From Ampelomyces quisqualis (taxonomy: Eukaryota > Ascomycota > Dothideomycetes > Pleosporales > Phaeosphaeriaceae): DNA of 64,000 nt. The stretch is from contig JAGTXZ010000018.1 of NCBI GenBank assembly GCA_018398575.1, positions 2,666,001-2,730,000 on the forward strand, read 5' to 3'. The notes below the pieces were generated by a model that was not told the DNA's origin, ran no database searches, and was given only the letters and a program-made list of their open reading frames with translations. Position numbers and translations under genes: made by a program. This document shows, one piece after another, positions 1 through 11,608 of this stretch (positions are counted from its first letter, which is position 1; each line of letters starts with the position of its first letter).

Positions 1-1263
1 CCTGGCAAGGAAGCTTTGCGAGTCAATCCACCTATCTAGTATCAGAGCTGTGAAGTAGCTGTTCCTCAGATTGACATCACACAATCTGCATGCACTCTGA
101 AATGCGCATGTTGGTTCTAGTATCTAAGAGGACAGCATTCGTCATCATCCGTACATCAATTCCAGAAATTGTGCAACAATAATATTCAATCAAGTGTGAA
201 TGCTCAGACAGTGATGAATGGTGCGCGCATTACCTGGCTATCTTCGGTAGAGTGATACACATCCCAAGGTTCCATCACGACTTCTTTCCCAGCGCACTCT
301 CATCGAGTTCCCGGCTGTTCTCTTACTGTAGATAAGTAATTATAGTTTCTAGTGTCCAAGCAGAATAGCAGCTTCGCAGTGGGGATCTCCGCAAAATTCG
401 TCAGAAAGAGCTATTTCTCGTTAGGCAACCTTACGGCACACTCTGGTACTATGGAAAAGCTCTTAGTACGCAGTGCATCTTCTCTGGCAACGCATATCAG
501 GCACTGCCATTTAGCTTGGCCGCTGCGCACCGCGAGTTCATTAAATTCCCCTTGGCAGAAGCTCATAGATGACTTACCAAGTGATGATGTTGGTTCAAGC
601 TCGTGATCCTGCGCATACCGAAACTAGGGCAGGGGCCAAATACGTGGCAATTGACCATGTCACAAGGAAGCCCCGGGGGAGTATTCAATCGGTCACGACT
701 CACCATGACTGATTTTGGTCTTGCCCTTAGCAGATTGATGTTAAAGGGTTCTCGATCTGCTTGAGTGGTAAGCGTCCGGGTCTATCATGATGTGATAACT
801 GCGTGGTCATCGAAGAGATGAAAGCAACCCTTAACGCGATTTGAGAGCCATTCTGACATGGACGAGATGTGATCTGCTCATAGCTCATCGAGATCGAATC
901 GTAGTACATGCATAGGCTCTACGAGTCATAGTTGGATGTTCTCTGTACACACGATTCCCCAGTCATTTGTGACATGTAGGGCACCAGCATAATCATTCAC
1001 AGTGGGACTACCCTCAGCCTTTCTCTATTTTTCCGTCCTGACGATAGTTGATCAGATCAGCTGGTATTCACGCTAATTTCTCATGTTTACTCCGAGGCAA
1101 ACAGCTCAGAGAGCTGTAGCTAAAATAATTCACTAGGTATGAGACTGAACCAAGTCAAACAATGACGGCTCGTCAGAACACTCGTAATGTCATGAGATAT
1201 GCGCGTACGGTCGTTAAGCCCGAGTCTTCGCCGACATTATTATGCATGCCCTCTCCATCACTT
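1..1263. other. Intergenic, no gene recognised
   Basis: Several short open frames occur here, but none has an ATG start with family-like content or splice signals that extend it. The segment lies 3' of the minus-strand transporter gene that ends at 1264. I see no RNA gene or clear repeat. Confidence 0.5.
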
Positions 1264-3219
1264 CTACCGCGTCAGATTGCCCACCCGCTCCCTCACAGCA
1301 CTTCTATCTCCACTACTACGAGATCCCGCACGTGTGCTCTCGATCCGCCTCAAATCATCGACTCCTTCTTCCTTGACCTTCTTCATACCAGCTGGCGTTC
1401 CACCAAAACTAACGAGTACTGCAGGATTTGTAGCCGTCAAGTCGTCCAAGATACTGAGCTCGTGCTCCGTAAACCACTTCGGCATCAGGAATGTACGAAG
1501 CGGGATAAGCGCGATGATGAGAACGGGAAATCCGATGGCGGCGATTGTTTGAGAGATGGCGACTGTACACGCGACGCCGAAGACTTGTATGCCAATGAAG
1601 AGCCAGATTTTCTTTTGCGAGACGTTGTTGAGTGGATTGTCGCGTTGGAGGAAACGCTTCTCGGACATGAGGTACCAGAACTTCGCTGGGATGCCGTTTG
1701 ATTCAATTGAGCCCCACTGGTTAAAGTTAGTACAGCCGATGACTATGCAATTATGGTATAGTAGAGCTTACGCCAACGACGAAGAAGACCCCTGCAAAAA
1801 TCGCGGCGGGCATGACGTGCAATACCGTCAGGAGTGGACCGGTCATTGTGCCCCAGATAGCCATGCCCATCAGGAAATGACTGACTCTTTGCTCTACGAC
1901 TGCCGTAGCTTCTACGACTGGCGTCCTAATTTCGCCCCCATCTTTGGTCTCCGTGATCTCGAGCTTCGTTTCATATATAGTCAACGAGTCGGTATGGACA
2001 GGCGCTTGTGGCACGAGGCCATTAGGCAGTGGAAGACCTAGGATGCCTCCCACAAAGCACGTGCAACCAAGGAGGAAGAAGTCCCAATGAAAGCCAGCGG
2101 GTTTCTTGAGTGGGAATTGACGCGCCTGTGCCGTGAGTGATGAGACGTTGTGATCATAGTAGAAGAGCAACATCATCAAGAAGCCAAACGGCACAGCAAC
2201 GAAGACCCACTTGACATCCAGCTTCCAGAATTCGATGACCCAGTCTCTTGGTTGAGTGGGCGTGAATGCTCCAACGATGGGGACACGGTAGATATCCGTG
2301 TTTGCCAATCGTCCAGGAAACCAGTAGAAGCCGACCCAGAAGAATGTAGGGAGAGCAAAGGAGTAATCGGCAAGGATACCGCGTACCCAGGGCTTCCAAA
2401 GCGTGCTGGTACCGAGCTTCTCGAGGCCATAGACGGAACCGAAGTAGAGGATTGCGATGACGATGGAAAGATAGCCGCCCGCTGTAGTGGTTGGTTCGAA
2501 GAGATAGACAAGCTCTTCGACTCCTTTGACTATGTGCTGTCTTAGCGCTATGTTTTAGTGAGAGCCGAGATTTTACTTACTACAATATATGATACCTACG
2601 TACATTCCGAAAGTCTCACTAGAAAAGTCTGTCACGTACGCCATGTAGTCGCTGAAGTTGCCAAATGCCACAATCCAATGGAAGATCGCTGCCCAAATAC
2701 CTACCCACGCCGTGAAGGCTGGATAAATGGCAGGATCGTAGATTGTGACGATATCGTAAATAGTGTAGTTGAACAATGCAATCAGTCCAGTGACGCCAAC
2801 AATCGTGAGTGGTTGACATGATAACAGACTGAAGCTCATGGCCGCAAGTGCGGATGAGAAAAGCGCTTCATTGATGCCGAAAAATTGGCCAGTGCGACGA
2901 TACATGTCTAGTGTGAAAGCGATCGCTGGTAGGACGCTGAAGGTATTAGCACCACATAGTGTTCAAGGAGGAGACATGCAAAAGCTTACTTGACAAAGTA
3001 CATTCGCACTGTACTCGCAAATGCTCGGTATGTGAATGCATCTGTAATGTCGCTCCGATAATATGGCATCCGCCGCTTCACGTCATGATACATGCCTCTA
3101 CCAGGACGAAGTAGGCGCCATTTTCGCCATCCTCTCTGACCTTGGAATGTGTATGACTCGGTGGTTTTGATCCTATCGAGTTCGTCGCGTTCAGGATCAT
3201 CTGGCTTTTCAGAACCCAT
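1264..3219 (-). CDS. SLC4/Bor1-type anion (borate/bicarbonate) transporter
   Basis: Likely plasma-membrane anion transporter of the HCO3-/borate exchanger family (SLC4; yeast Bor1). Four exons, read leftwards: 3219-2990, 2936-2581, 2529-1772 and 1716-1264. They sum to 599 codons (598 aa), close to Bor1 (about 576). Seen: an N-terminal cytoplasmic stretch, then the family-typical run CQPLTIVGVTGLIALFNYT near the first membrane segments, many hydrophobic segments, and the join VVGWGSIESNGIP across the last intron. The ATG at 3219 (MGSEKPDDPE) was preferred to an upstream in-frame non-ATG codon. All three donors read GTAAG and all acceptors are AG, leaving no frame conflict. The C-terminus is a charged cytoplasmic tail rich in Arg and Ser. 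Whether the substrate is borate, bicarbonate or another anion cannot be told from sequence. Confidence 0.88.
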
Positions 3220-4297
3220 ACTGGTGTGCGCAATCTTATTTAGAAATAGCAAGACAAGGAAATAGAACTGCAGAAAAAAAGAGAATATGCAGAGGCGTGG
3301 TTGTCCAAGAAAGGCGCCGATTTGGTATTGGGCCCTGAACCGTCTGCCTCCTTATATCGTCTCAGCGCACGTACAAATAGGGCTGGTATACTGTTGTCAT
3401 TCAAAGGAATGACGTTTTAGTGCAGCTTGGCACATGTGGGTATACCACAGTTGTTAACGTCGAACAGCCCTGAGCAGTGCAGTTGCGCTTGGCATCTGCA
3501 AGATGACTTGTTTTAGTAAGAACAGTTCGCCTATATGAAGAACTCCCATCAAGTCAACAAGTCCCATGTCGCTGCTGCTGATTGTTAACACCCCTCGTTT
3601 TGAGGATATTCATGATCTTGACAGTGGCGTAAAGTTGATTGACATCGTGAGACATACATACGGTTAGCGCCCGCGCCATTTCTCTCTTCCCGCCCGGGAG
3701 ATTATCTAAACTTTTACTGCCTGAGCAGAAAAGAAGATTGAGTGGGGCCAGAAGCTACCTAGCGTGATGGCGAGTCTATGCACCGTCTGTACTACGTACG
3801 ATTGTGAAGTTCTGAACTTCTGCACACGTTGATGCTGGTAACACCTTTTTGGCAAAACGATCAAACATGACGCAATCATTTGTGTAGGGCGAAAACTGGC
3901 GGAGGTAAGGCTGCATCATGGCCTAGATTTTCAACACCAGGGCTCTTCTAGATCATTGAGCGTTAGGCCACAGTGCTTCTTCCGCTTCCTTGGGTTTTGC
4001 GCTTTGTGGTCGCACTGCACTGGTATCATTGCGCTTGGCTCGTCGGCCTTTTCGCGGTCAAACCTTGAGCTCACACCTCACGCCCCACTGCAACTCTCCT
4101 CTTTCTAAGCCCACGCGATATACGTGCATACAACCAGTATCAAAGAAAAGTGGGTTGCAAAGCAAAGCGAGTGTTGCTTGGCCTATTCTCTTCCCCCGAT
4201 AGCCTGTCGTTTTGCCGAGACGCATGTGGGATCCGAGGACGTGTGAGCTGATCACCACACGTTGGTGCATGCGGCTAGGTCTGGTTTCTCATTCATT
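3220..4297. other. Intergenic between divergent genes
   Basis: About 1.1 kb separates the leftward SLC4-type gene from rightward coding sequence. It should hold promoters for both sides. Short open frames at 3990-4270 on both strands overlap each other and have no family resemblance. No repeat or RNA gene was recognised. Confidence 0.45.
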
Positions 4298-4624
4298 ATG
4301 AATGCACTTGAAGGTATTGAAGGCCTGTCAGAGTGTATTGGCCGAGCCATACAAGAACATCTTGCGAAATGCAACATCAATCTCACATGGCCGCAAATCG
4401 ACAGGCTTGACCATCCTGTCCTTCGCTTTGAAGCATTTATTGAAGATGCTGGTTCGGCCAGCAACGCTGTGGTCCGACCTGAAAGGATTGCTTCGGTATG
4501 TCCCATTTCTTGTCCCGTGAAAGTCATGTACATGAAGCTGTGTAATGCGGATGTGTCACAACTGTCGTGTACAATGTGCAGGCTCGTGGTAGTCATCAAC
4601 GATGCAGCGCAGAAGCTAGGTTAA
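4298..4624 (+). CDS. Short ORF of unknown function upstream of the SET gene
   Basis: An ATG at 4298 opens a 108-aa frame beginning MNALEGIEGLSECIGRAIQE. Its amphipathic, non-repetitive composition looks coding. A good donor (GTATGT at 4496) and an acceptor ending about 4582 could make it a two-exon gene, or an upstream exon of the SET-domain gene starting at 4711. I could not find a splice path that joins it to the SET frame in phase. It may be an independent small gene, a remnant, or chance. Confidence 0.25.
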   Translation: MNALEGIEGLSECIGRAIQEHLAKCNINLTWPQIDRLDHPVLRFEAFIEDAGSASNAVVRPERIASVCPISCPVKVMYMKLCNADVSQLSCTMCRLVVVINDAAQKLG

Positions 4625-4710
4625 TTAAGCCGGAGCATGTGTTATGTTTGAATCCGACGGAAGCCTGTAGCAAGCTGACATGACCGTAGCAAACCTTGGA
4701 CCTGACCGGC

Positions 4711-6385
4711 ATGAAAACACCTCAACCATCACGAAGTGCAACCGTTAGCCAACACGATCTGGACACGGCATCCCTTACCGAGCACCTACAGCGGCGACAA
4801 GAACAGGGATGCGCAGATGAAGACGACCCGGACGATGATGCGGCGCTGCAGCCTTCGTCGAGGAAGGGCACGGGAGGCCTTCGGGTCGCTAATAGCCAGC
4901 TGATTGATGAAGACCTGAGCGAACATCAGCGACAAATGCAAGTCGAAGCGCGCACATTCCCGAAACGGAGAAAGGTTGCTTCTGAGAAATTCGTCTTCCA
5001 GCCTTCCACGCTAGATAAATTGATCATCGGTATATGGGAGCAGGTAGGCGACTGTCCACAAGTAGTAGAGCATGCGCCTGACTGGCATCCAGGTCCATTG
5101 TTCGATCAATATGAACCCCCAAGCAATATTTGAGCAGTTTGAAGTCGCACCGAATGGCACTTCGGGTATACGTCATGCAACCGTGGGTGCCACGCCTGTC
5201 GCTCTCAGCGTCGCCGCGGTGTCATATGGGAGTTCCTTCAGCCAGATGAACGTCCTTTGTCGCAGAGTCACTCAAGCTAGTCGTGTATGCCGATCTATTG
5301 AAATCATCGTACAGGCGCGTTGGACAGAGCTCTTTGAAGAGCAAGTCCAGGTGCGGGCCAACGCCCAGCCAGACCTATCCACCACCAAACACAGAAAGTC
5401 AGTCCTCATGGAAGCATGTCAGGACTTTGGCTGGTCAGAAAAGGAACTTCGTAATAAAATGGCCATTTGGCGAGGGTACAAGGACGTGAAAGATGCAGCT
5501 GGGTGGGCAGCATTGGTCTTCGCGGGGATGGGAATCTATCGATTTTGCAAGTATCGAGTGGGTTTTGACAGGGAAGCAATGCGGCGCCTCAAAAATCTCC
5601 GAAAACGACTCGAAGTGGCCGCAGATACTCTGCATTCAAAATGGCGCAATTTATTGGCACTCGTTGGCGAGCCACGAACACTGCGCTATCCCGGACATCC
5701 CCACGAATGGGTGGTTTTCGAAGATGGATCAGATCCTTTGCCGCTGCGACATACCTACCTGCAGCATGATCCTTTTTTCTCGTTCGAGCATATCGAAGAG
5801 TCGGTCATAGACGACTCCGTGTGGGGCTGCGAGGATCCTCGTTGGATGCCACAGGACAGCGCCATCACACGTGGTGGTGGAACTTACGTGTGCGCTCTAT
5901 GCAATGATCAGCAATCGGACGAGCCAAAGATAAACGCTTGCTTCTGCTTCCCGTCGTTATTCGGTTGCGTTAAGCGTAAGCCACCACCGGTCCAGATTTA
6001 TCGCACAGCGGATGGGAAGAACAACGGCTTAACAGCACTAACGGGCTTTGAAAGAGGCAGCGCCGTTGGCGAACTCGTTGGTCTCATCACAAATGGTGTC
6101 CGGCACCTAGATGTTATGGAGGGTGCAACGCCGTCGGCGAGATACCAGATATGGCAGGGTAGAATGGGCAACTACACCAGGTTCGCAAACCACAGCTGCA
6201 AGGCGAATACGCAAACAACGAACTTCCGCTGGCTAGATACGCAGCGAGTGGTACTTGTCAGTAAGGGTATACAAGCAGGATCTGAGATAACTGTCGATTA
6301 TGGCGACAAGTACTGGGCGGGCCTGGATAAGGCGTGTTTGTGCAATGAATCATGCTGTAGATACAAAAGAAACAGCAGAACTTGA
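4711..6385 (+). CDS. SET-domain protein (putative lysine methyltransferase)
   Basis: Two exons, 4711-5043 and 5093-6385, give 541 aa. The intron (GTAGGC...CATCCAG, 49 nt) joins IIGIWEQ to VHCSINMNPQAIFEQF. The first ATG is at 4711; the frame opens slightly upstream without an ATG. The N-terminal 100 residues are acidic and Ser/Arg-rich, with a basic KRRK patch that could be a nuclear signal. A Cys-rich segment (CALC...CFCF...GC) precedes the SET domain. SET signature residues are seen: RFANHSCKANT (NHSC at about residues 477-480) and GSEITVDYGDKYW (about 507-518). A post-SET-like CLCNESCC follows at the C-terminus. These are the cofactor- and substrate-binding motifs of SET methyltransferases, so histone or other lysine methylation is inferred. 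The target is unknown. It lies head-to-tail with the helicase gene, about 200 bp apart. Confidence 0.82.
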
Positions 6386-6591
6386 TTCGGCAAGCAGGAA
6401 TTTGTCATAGAAGAAACACGACTATGAAGAGCAGTAACAGTACATGTCTGAAGTTGTGCAGGCGTACCATCGTGACAGACTAACGTTAGCTTGACCGCAT
6501 TCGGCCGGACTCAATCGATAAGCAATCCTGTCCAAAATTTCCTAGCTTCCATCAAACTGTCTACCTCGAGTACAGCACCACCACAACAACA

Positions 6592-8225
6592 ATGCGGGAC
6601 GAATACTCTAGCTCTAGTGAGTGTGACGAAGATATAATGGAAGCTCAGATGGGGTCACGCAAGAGAAGGAAGACATCACCGAAGCGATCAGGCTCCGAAT
6701 CAGAGCCTGCGCCTAAGCCAACAGTTGCAACAATATCTCGAGTGAAGCCAGCAGAAGGTGGCGAAGTCCAGCAGCCCATCTCAAAAATATCAGAATCACA
6801 TCCCGTTAAGACTCAGGTTCAGAGCAAGGACAAATCCAGCTTTGCTTCTATCAACGTTGCACCATGGCTGGTCGCATCATTGTCCTCAATGGAGATCAAG
6901 CGTCCAACAGGCATCCAGAAAGCTTGCATCCCCGAGATCCTGAAGGGTCGCGACTGTATAGGTGGCTCTAGGACTGGTACGGGTAAGACGGTGGCTTTCT
7001 CGGTACCTATATTGCAAAAGTGGGCAGAAGATCCATCTGGAATCTTTGGTCTCATCATCACGTGAGTCTATCCATTGCTCGAATTGTTCGATTCTGCACA
7101 AATCCCGAGCCTAAACTGAACGCTACGTTGCACGCACTAATCGACGATAGGCCCACGCGCGAACTTGCCATCCAAATCTATGAGCAAGTCAAAGCCATTT
7201 CTGCACCGCAATCCATGAAGCCCATTCTCGTGACTGGTGGCTCAGACCAGCGTGAACAGGCCGTTGCACTGGCGTCTCGACCTCACGTTGTCATTGCCAC
7301 CCCAGGTCGACTAGCAGAACATATCAGAACCTCAGGCGAAGACACCATCTGTGGCCTCCGCCGCGTCCGCTTTGTAGTGTTCGATGAAGCCGACCGCCTA
7401 CTCGCGCCAGGAAGAGGCTCTATGCTCTCCGACCTCGAAACCTGCCTTTCCGTGCTCCCAGCCAAGGAAAACCGACAGACGCTTCTCTTCACCGCAACCG
7501 TAACCCCCGAAGTCCTAGCCCTCAAATCCCAGCCCAGAGCACCGGGCCGCCTCCCTATCTTTGTCTGCGAAGTCGACACCGACAAGCTCGCAACACCCGC
7601 CTCCCTCTCCCAGCTCTATCTGCAAACCCCCGTGACCCACAAGGAATGCTACCTGCACGTGCTTTTGCTCACGCCCCTCAACCTCGGCAAATCCGTTATT
7701 ATCTTTTGTAATCGTACCAAGACGGCTACGTTGGTGGAATACATGCTGCGCATGCTCGAGCACCGCGTCACAGCGCTGCACTCGGGCCTCAAACAACAAG
7801 ACCGCATCGCCAACCTAGGGCGCTTCCGCGCTGGCGCAGCGCGCATCCTCGTCGCTACCGACGTCGCAGCCCGCGGTCTCGACATCCCTGAGGTCGCGCT
7901 CGTGATCAATTACGATGTCCCGCGCGACCCAGACGATTACATCCACCGCGTAGGCCGAACGGCGCGTGCGGGGCGGCCGGGTACATCTGTTACGTTTATC
8001 GGGCAGCGGGACGTGGAGCTCATACTTGCGATTGAGGAGCGCGTGGGCGGGAAAATGGACGAGTTTGAAGAGGAAGGAGTGAGTGTTGAGGGGAGGGTAG
8101 TGAGGGATGCATTGAAGATCGTCACGGAGAAGAAGAGGGAAGCGCTGTTGAATATTGAGGAGGGGCGGGATGTCAAGGGGAATAGGCAGGTGGGGATGAA
8201 GAAGCGGAGGGTCGTTGTTGAATGA
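6592..8225 (+). CDS. DBP8: DEAD-box ATP-dependent RNA helicase, Dbp8-like
   Basis: Two exons, 6592-7061 and 7151-8225, give 514 aa. The intron has a GTGAGT donor and an ACGATAG acceptor and restores IITPTREL exactly. Helicase motifs in order: a Q-motif region (SSMEIKRPTGIQ), Walker A SRTGTGKT, PTREL, TPGRL, DEAD in VFDEADRLL, motif III as TAT (FTATVT), IIFCNRT, VATDVAARGLDIP, and motif VI HRVGRTAR. In yeast, Dbp8 acts in the nucleolus in small-subunit (18S) rRNA processing. The N-terminal 80 residues are acidic and Lys/Ser-rich and poorly conserved in character. The C-terminal tail (KKREALLNIEEGRD...KKRRVVVE) is basic. Overall similarity favours Dbp8 over other DEAD-box members, but orthology would need a tree. 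Confidence 0.9.
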
Positions 8226-8285
8226 GCCCTGACACGCGCTTTCTACTCGCTCAAACAAACTTGATGTGTCATGTATGTAACGAGA

Positions 8286-9389
8286 TTATTTCGCTTTCCC
8301 ATCCATACCAATCGCATCAAAAGCATACCCCTTCGCCTTCCTCGTCTCCTTTTGTCTCCAAGTCTCAATATACCCCTCGACCTCCTTGCACATATTCTCC
8401 TTGCCTTCAACGGGCTCGCCCCACGTTCCCCAATAAGGCACTGCGCCCGTCCAACACTTTTGCCGCAATCCTTCGTCCTTGAGATCCGCTCTATCCTCGC
8501 TTGGCCCTCCTGTCCTGATCTTCGCGCTCCCGCCTACTACGCTCACTTTCAATATACTCGTACTTTTTAACTCGGCTGCACTCGGCGGAACGCGACTCCC
8601 GTCCCATCGGCCGGGTAACATGTTATCTGTGATGAGTTTCATCGCGTACAAAGCTTCGTCCTCGTCGGTCACGGGGGTGGCGTGGCCGTAGACGACGGCG
8701 CTGCGGTAGTTGCATGAGTTGTGGAATGGTGTTAGGGAGAGGATGAGGCCGTCGATGAATCTGTTGCTGGTTACGTCGTTGGACGAAAGGGGGGGAGGGT
8801 AAAACGAACGTTGCTGATATAGTCATTGGCAATCCTTGTCCATCGGAGGTGGAAGAGTTGGCAGCTTTTCGAAACATGCGACCCGATACGTAGCCGTGGA
8901 TATACACATCCATAGCATTCGTAGCTGGATCAGCAGATTGGTTCTATACACATATGTCAGCTGTAATCCATTTACTGGTCCCCCTCTCCCATCTCCTTCC
9001 GTCCCGCTTCTGTAACCAAGTCTGAGTCGGTCCTAGCTGCAATACAACATACCTCGAAATTCCCCATACACCCAATCATAGGCAACGTAACCGGAAACCC
9101 ATGCTCAGCACCATCATCATTGAACGAGACGTGCAGGACAGGACAAGTGTCGATAAGCCCATGTATCGTCTTGAAATCATACGATCCTTTCCCGAATACC
9201 ATCAGCCCAAGGCCCGCACAACGATTCCCAGCAAGTGCAAGACCGCCGTCCAAAAAAAAAAGGGAAACAAAACGGAAACAAAACGGAAGAGAAAAGGGAA
9301 AAAAAGACAAAAAAGGACAAAAACATACCACGCGCAGCCAGCCTGCCCAAACAATTCACTCCAGTTAATTCATACGCCGCGCCCGCCAT
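8286..9389 (-). CDS. FMN-binding split-barrel (pyridoxamine 5'-phosphate oxidase-like) protein
   Basis: Four exons, read leftwards: 9389-9329, 9186-9053, 8943-8810 and 8766-8286; together 270 codons (269 aa). Recognisable family pieces are RGSYDFKTIHGLID, LHVSFNDDG, VTLPMIGCMGNFE, YIHGYVSGRM, CNYRSAVVYGHATPV and LPGRWDGSRVPP. These match the fungal flavin-nucleotide-binding, PPOX-related group (Pyridox_ox_2 type). The first exon encodes only about 20 residues (MAGAAYELTGVNCLGRLAAR). Intron 1 is unusually long (142 nt) and on the coding strand is a long pyrimidine-rich tract before the acceptor. Intron 2 is 108 nt; intron 3 is only 43 nt, with a weak GTTCGT donor. The protein probably binds FMN. 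The reaction is not known for this fungal group. A 17-bp tandem repeat lies about 80 bp upstream of the start. Confidence 0.8.
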
Positions 9390-9470
9390 CTCCCCGTGCT
9401 GAATCGCCGCCGCACACCCAAGCAAAACGTACCCAACCCGTGGTTGCAAGGCGGGAATAATACCGGGCCA

Positions 9471-9538
9471 GTTTTCGTACAAGGATAGTTTTCGTAAAAG
9501 GATAGTTTTCGTACAAGGACAGTTTTCGTAAAAAGGTA
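9471..9538. repeat. 17-bp tandem repeat, four copies
   Basis: Four head-to-tail units of GTTTTCGTA(C/A)AAGGA(T/C)A at 9471-9487, 9488-9504, 9505-9521 and 9522-9538. Units 1 and 3 carry GTACAAGG and units 2 and 4 carry GTAAAAGG, so the array may have grown as a 34-bp pair. The last unit is degenerate (one extra A). It sits in the upstream region of the leftward flavoprotein gene. The unit length is not a multiple of three, so it is unlikely to be coding. Confidence 0.85.
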
Positions 9539-10126
9539 ATTCCTACCGCGACAGACAAAGATGCCGTGTCTTGCCGACAGAAAGCAACCCCCGTCTCTTT
9601 CTGGACATGGGCTTGGCTGCTAGGGAAATGGGAATGCAGGTGGATAGACTCGGTAGATGTAGGTGGCGATGACTGTTGAGCGCTCATCATGTCGTGTCTT
9701 GCAGCGGGCGCTAATCGCAATGCGGACGCGGGGGTTCGTACGAAGTATAATGCGCCACTGTTGATTGGTGGGTGTGAGGTGTGGTAGGGCGCGAGGCGGG
9801 TAACGCGTAGGGACAAGAGGATGTTTGAGGATGGGCATGGTTGGAGCAGGATACTGCAGGGTGGAGGGTGTTTGGGAGGGATTGTGGGGATAGGTGACAG
9901 TGATGATGTGAGGGTTGGTAAGTTTGTGTATATGTTTGTTGTATGTAGGGTTGAATGAGATACAGTGATAAGGTAGGCCTCGCTAAAAGGCCATGTGTCT
10001 AACCTCTTGTATCCACTCGGGTAGATAACAATAAAATGCGAACATGGCAAGCCTCGATAGGGCATCAACCGATTTCAACACCCAAAACGCCATGTTTGTG
10101 TTATGCAAGAATGCCTTCGTCTCGGT

Positions 10127-11608
10127 TTATCGAAAACTCCACGCCCCTCTTCCCCCATTCCTACTCCCCAATTCCAAACACTGATACGGACTACTCTGCG
10201 GGTCGAAATACAGCCCCTGCACACTCCCGTCCGCCCTCTTCATCACGGCGTAATAAAAGCCACTAATGGTCAGGCCACACCCGCTGTCGTCAAACGTCGC
10301 ATGCTCGCTATCGTTCCCAGCAGAAATCTCAACTTGCAGGGCATTCGTCTCCGGGTGGCGCACAAGTCGATACGGCGTGTCGGCAAGGGGGTGGAGATGA
10401 GAGTTTGGCAGGGGGTCGGGGGTGGATCGGTTGAGCGATTTGACAAAGCAGCGTTCTTTCCAGCGCATCAAGATGTATTCGCGGCGCAGGACTGTGTCGA
10501 GCCATTTCTTCGAGGTGAGGGCCTGGACGACTTGTTGGTCCGTCATGCTGGCAAAGGGCGGCAGTTTGCGCCAGTAGGTGGCGTCGGTGGCGGCGGTGGA
10601 TGGGAAGGATTCGGTGAGGAGGGTGTGGGTGTTGAAGTCGAGGATTTCGCCTTCGAGGTACGTGGTGATGGAGGAGGTGCGGGTGTAGTGATGCTGGTGG
10701 GGGGTGGTGTCGGGGAGCGGGGGAGCGGGGTTCGCGTGGGGATGGGAGGGGACGTTGTAGGCTTCCATGGTGGCGGAGAGGGACATGGCGTGCCAGTCGA
10801 CCTGGTGGATGGTGACCTTGACGGGCCAGCGGTCTTGGGGAAGGGCGGCGTCGGGGGCGAGGTAGGCGGCGCTCCGGCTTCGCGGCGGGGAGGAGCTGCT
10901 GGCCAGCCACGGGCGGCTGGGTGGTGCGCCTGTAGCGTGCTGACAGCCCGACAGCACAGCGCCGGGCGCCAGCCACGACGTCTCGGCGGGCGGGGGGACT
11001 GCCGTGGTGTCTGTCAGGAAGTCGGCGTCGGCGTCGGGTGCGTGGTCCGGGGAGTCGTCTCTCGTGTGCGAGGGGCGGATGCGCGAGAGGTACTGGACCG
11101 TCTGCTCGAGCAGCGGCGATGCGCGTGGGGTGGCGCCGGTGGCCCGTCTGTTGACTCTGTTCTCGCTGGCGGCCAGCCGCTGCAGGGCCATCTGGCGCGC
11201 GCTCTCCGACAGGTGGCGGCCCTGGACGTCTCTCTCGCCGGAGCGCGGGGGGCGGCGCACCGTCTGCACCTGCGTCGCGGGCGACCAGTCGTACAGCGAG
11301 TTGGCGCTGGGCACGCGGTCGCCATAGGCGGCGGTGCTGCCGTCGTCGGCGCGGCTGAGGCGGCGCATCACGCGTCGCAGGCGGTCGCGCGGCTCCGCGT
11401 CGTCGCGCAGATACTCGTGGCGCATCTGCGCTGCGCTGGGCGTGGGCGTGCCCAGTGTCGAGGCGAGGTGCAGCACCTCGTCGTCGCCGGCGTTGTCCAG
11501 CTCGCGCAGCGCCGTGATGAAGGAGAGCGGCGGGTCCCCGTCCTGCCGTGGTCAGCGCACGATGCTCGCAGGGCGACGGGCACTCACAGGCGAGTTGGCG
11601 GGCGGCAT
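10127..11608 (-). CDS. Vid24/GID4-family protein (GID/CTLH ubiquitin ligase substrate receptor-like)
   Basis: Two exons, 11608-11588 and 11542-10127, give 478 aa. The first exon is tiny: ATG plus six codons (MPPANSP), spliced with GTGAGT...GGCAG to DGDPPLSFITALRELDNAGDDEVLHLAS. The C-terminal half carries the Vid24 (vacuolar import and degradation) domain: VTIHQVDWHAMSLSATMEAY, SSITTYLEGEILDFNTHTLL, YWRKLPPFASM, REYILMRWKERCFV, and LTISGFYYAVMKRADGSVQG followed by LYFDPQSSPYQCLEL. In yeast these proteins (Gid4, Gid10, Gid11) recognise N-degrons for the GID E3 ligase, which degrades gluconeogenic enzymes. The N-terminal half is Arg/Ser/Pro-rich and poorly conserved. Very high GC produces long meaningless open frames on both strands over this gene. 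Which GID receptor it corresponds to is uncertain. Confidence 0.82.

Noticed and set aside
5044..5137. Continuation of the first SET exon to a stop at 5131
   Set aside because: Splicing at 5044/5092 restores IIGIWEQVHCSINMNPQ and opens the long SET frame, so the apparent stop is intronic.
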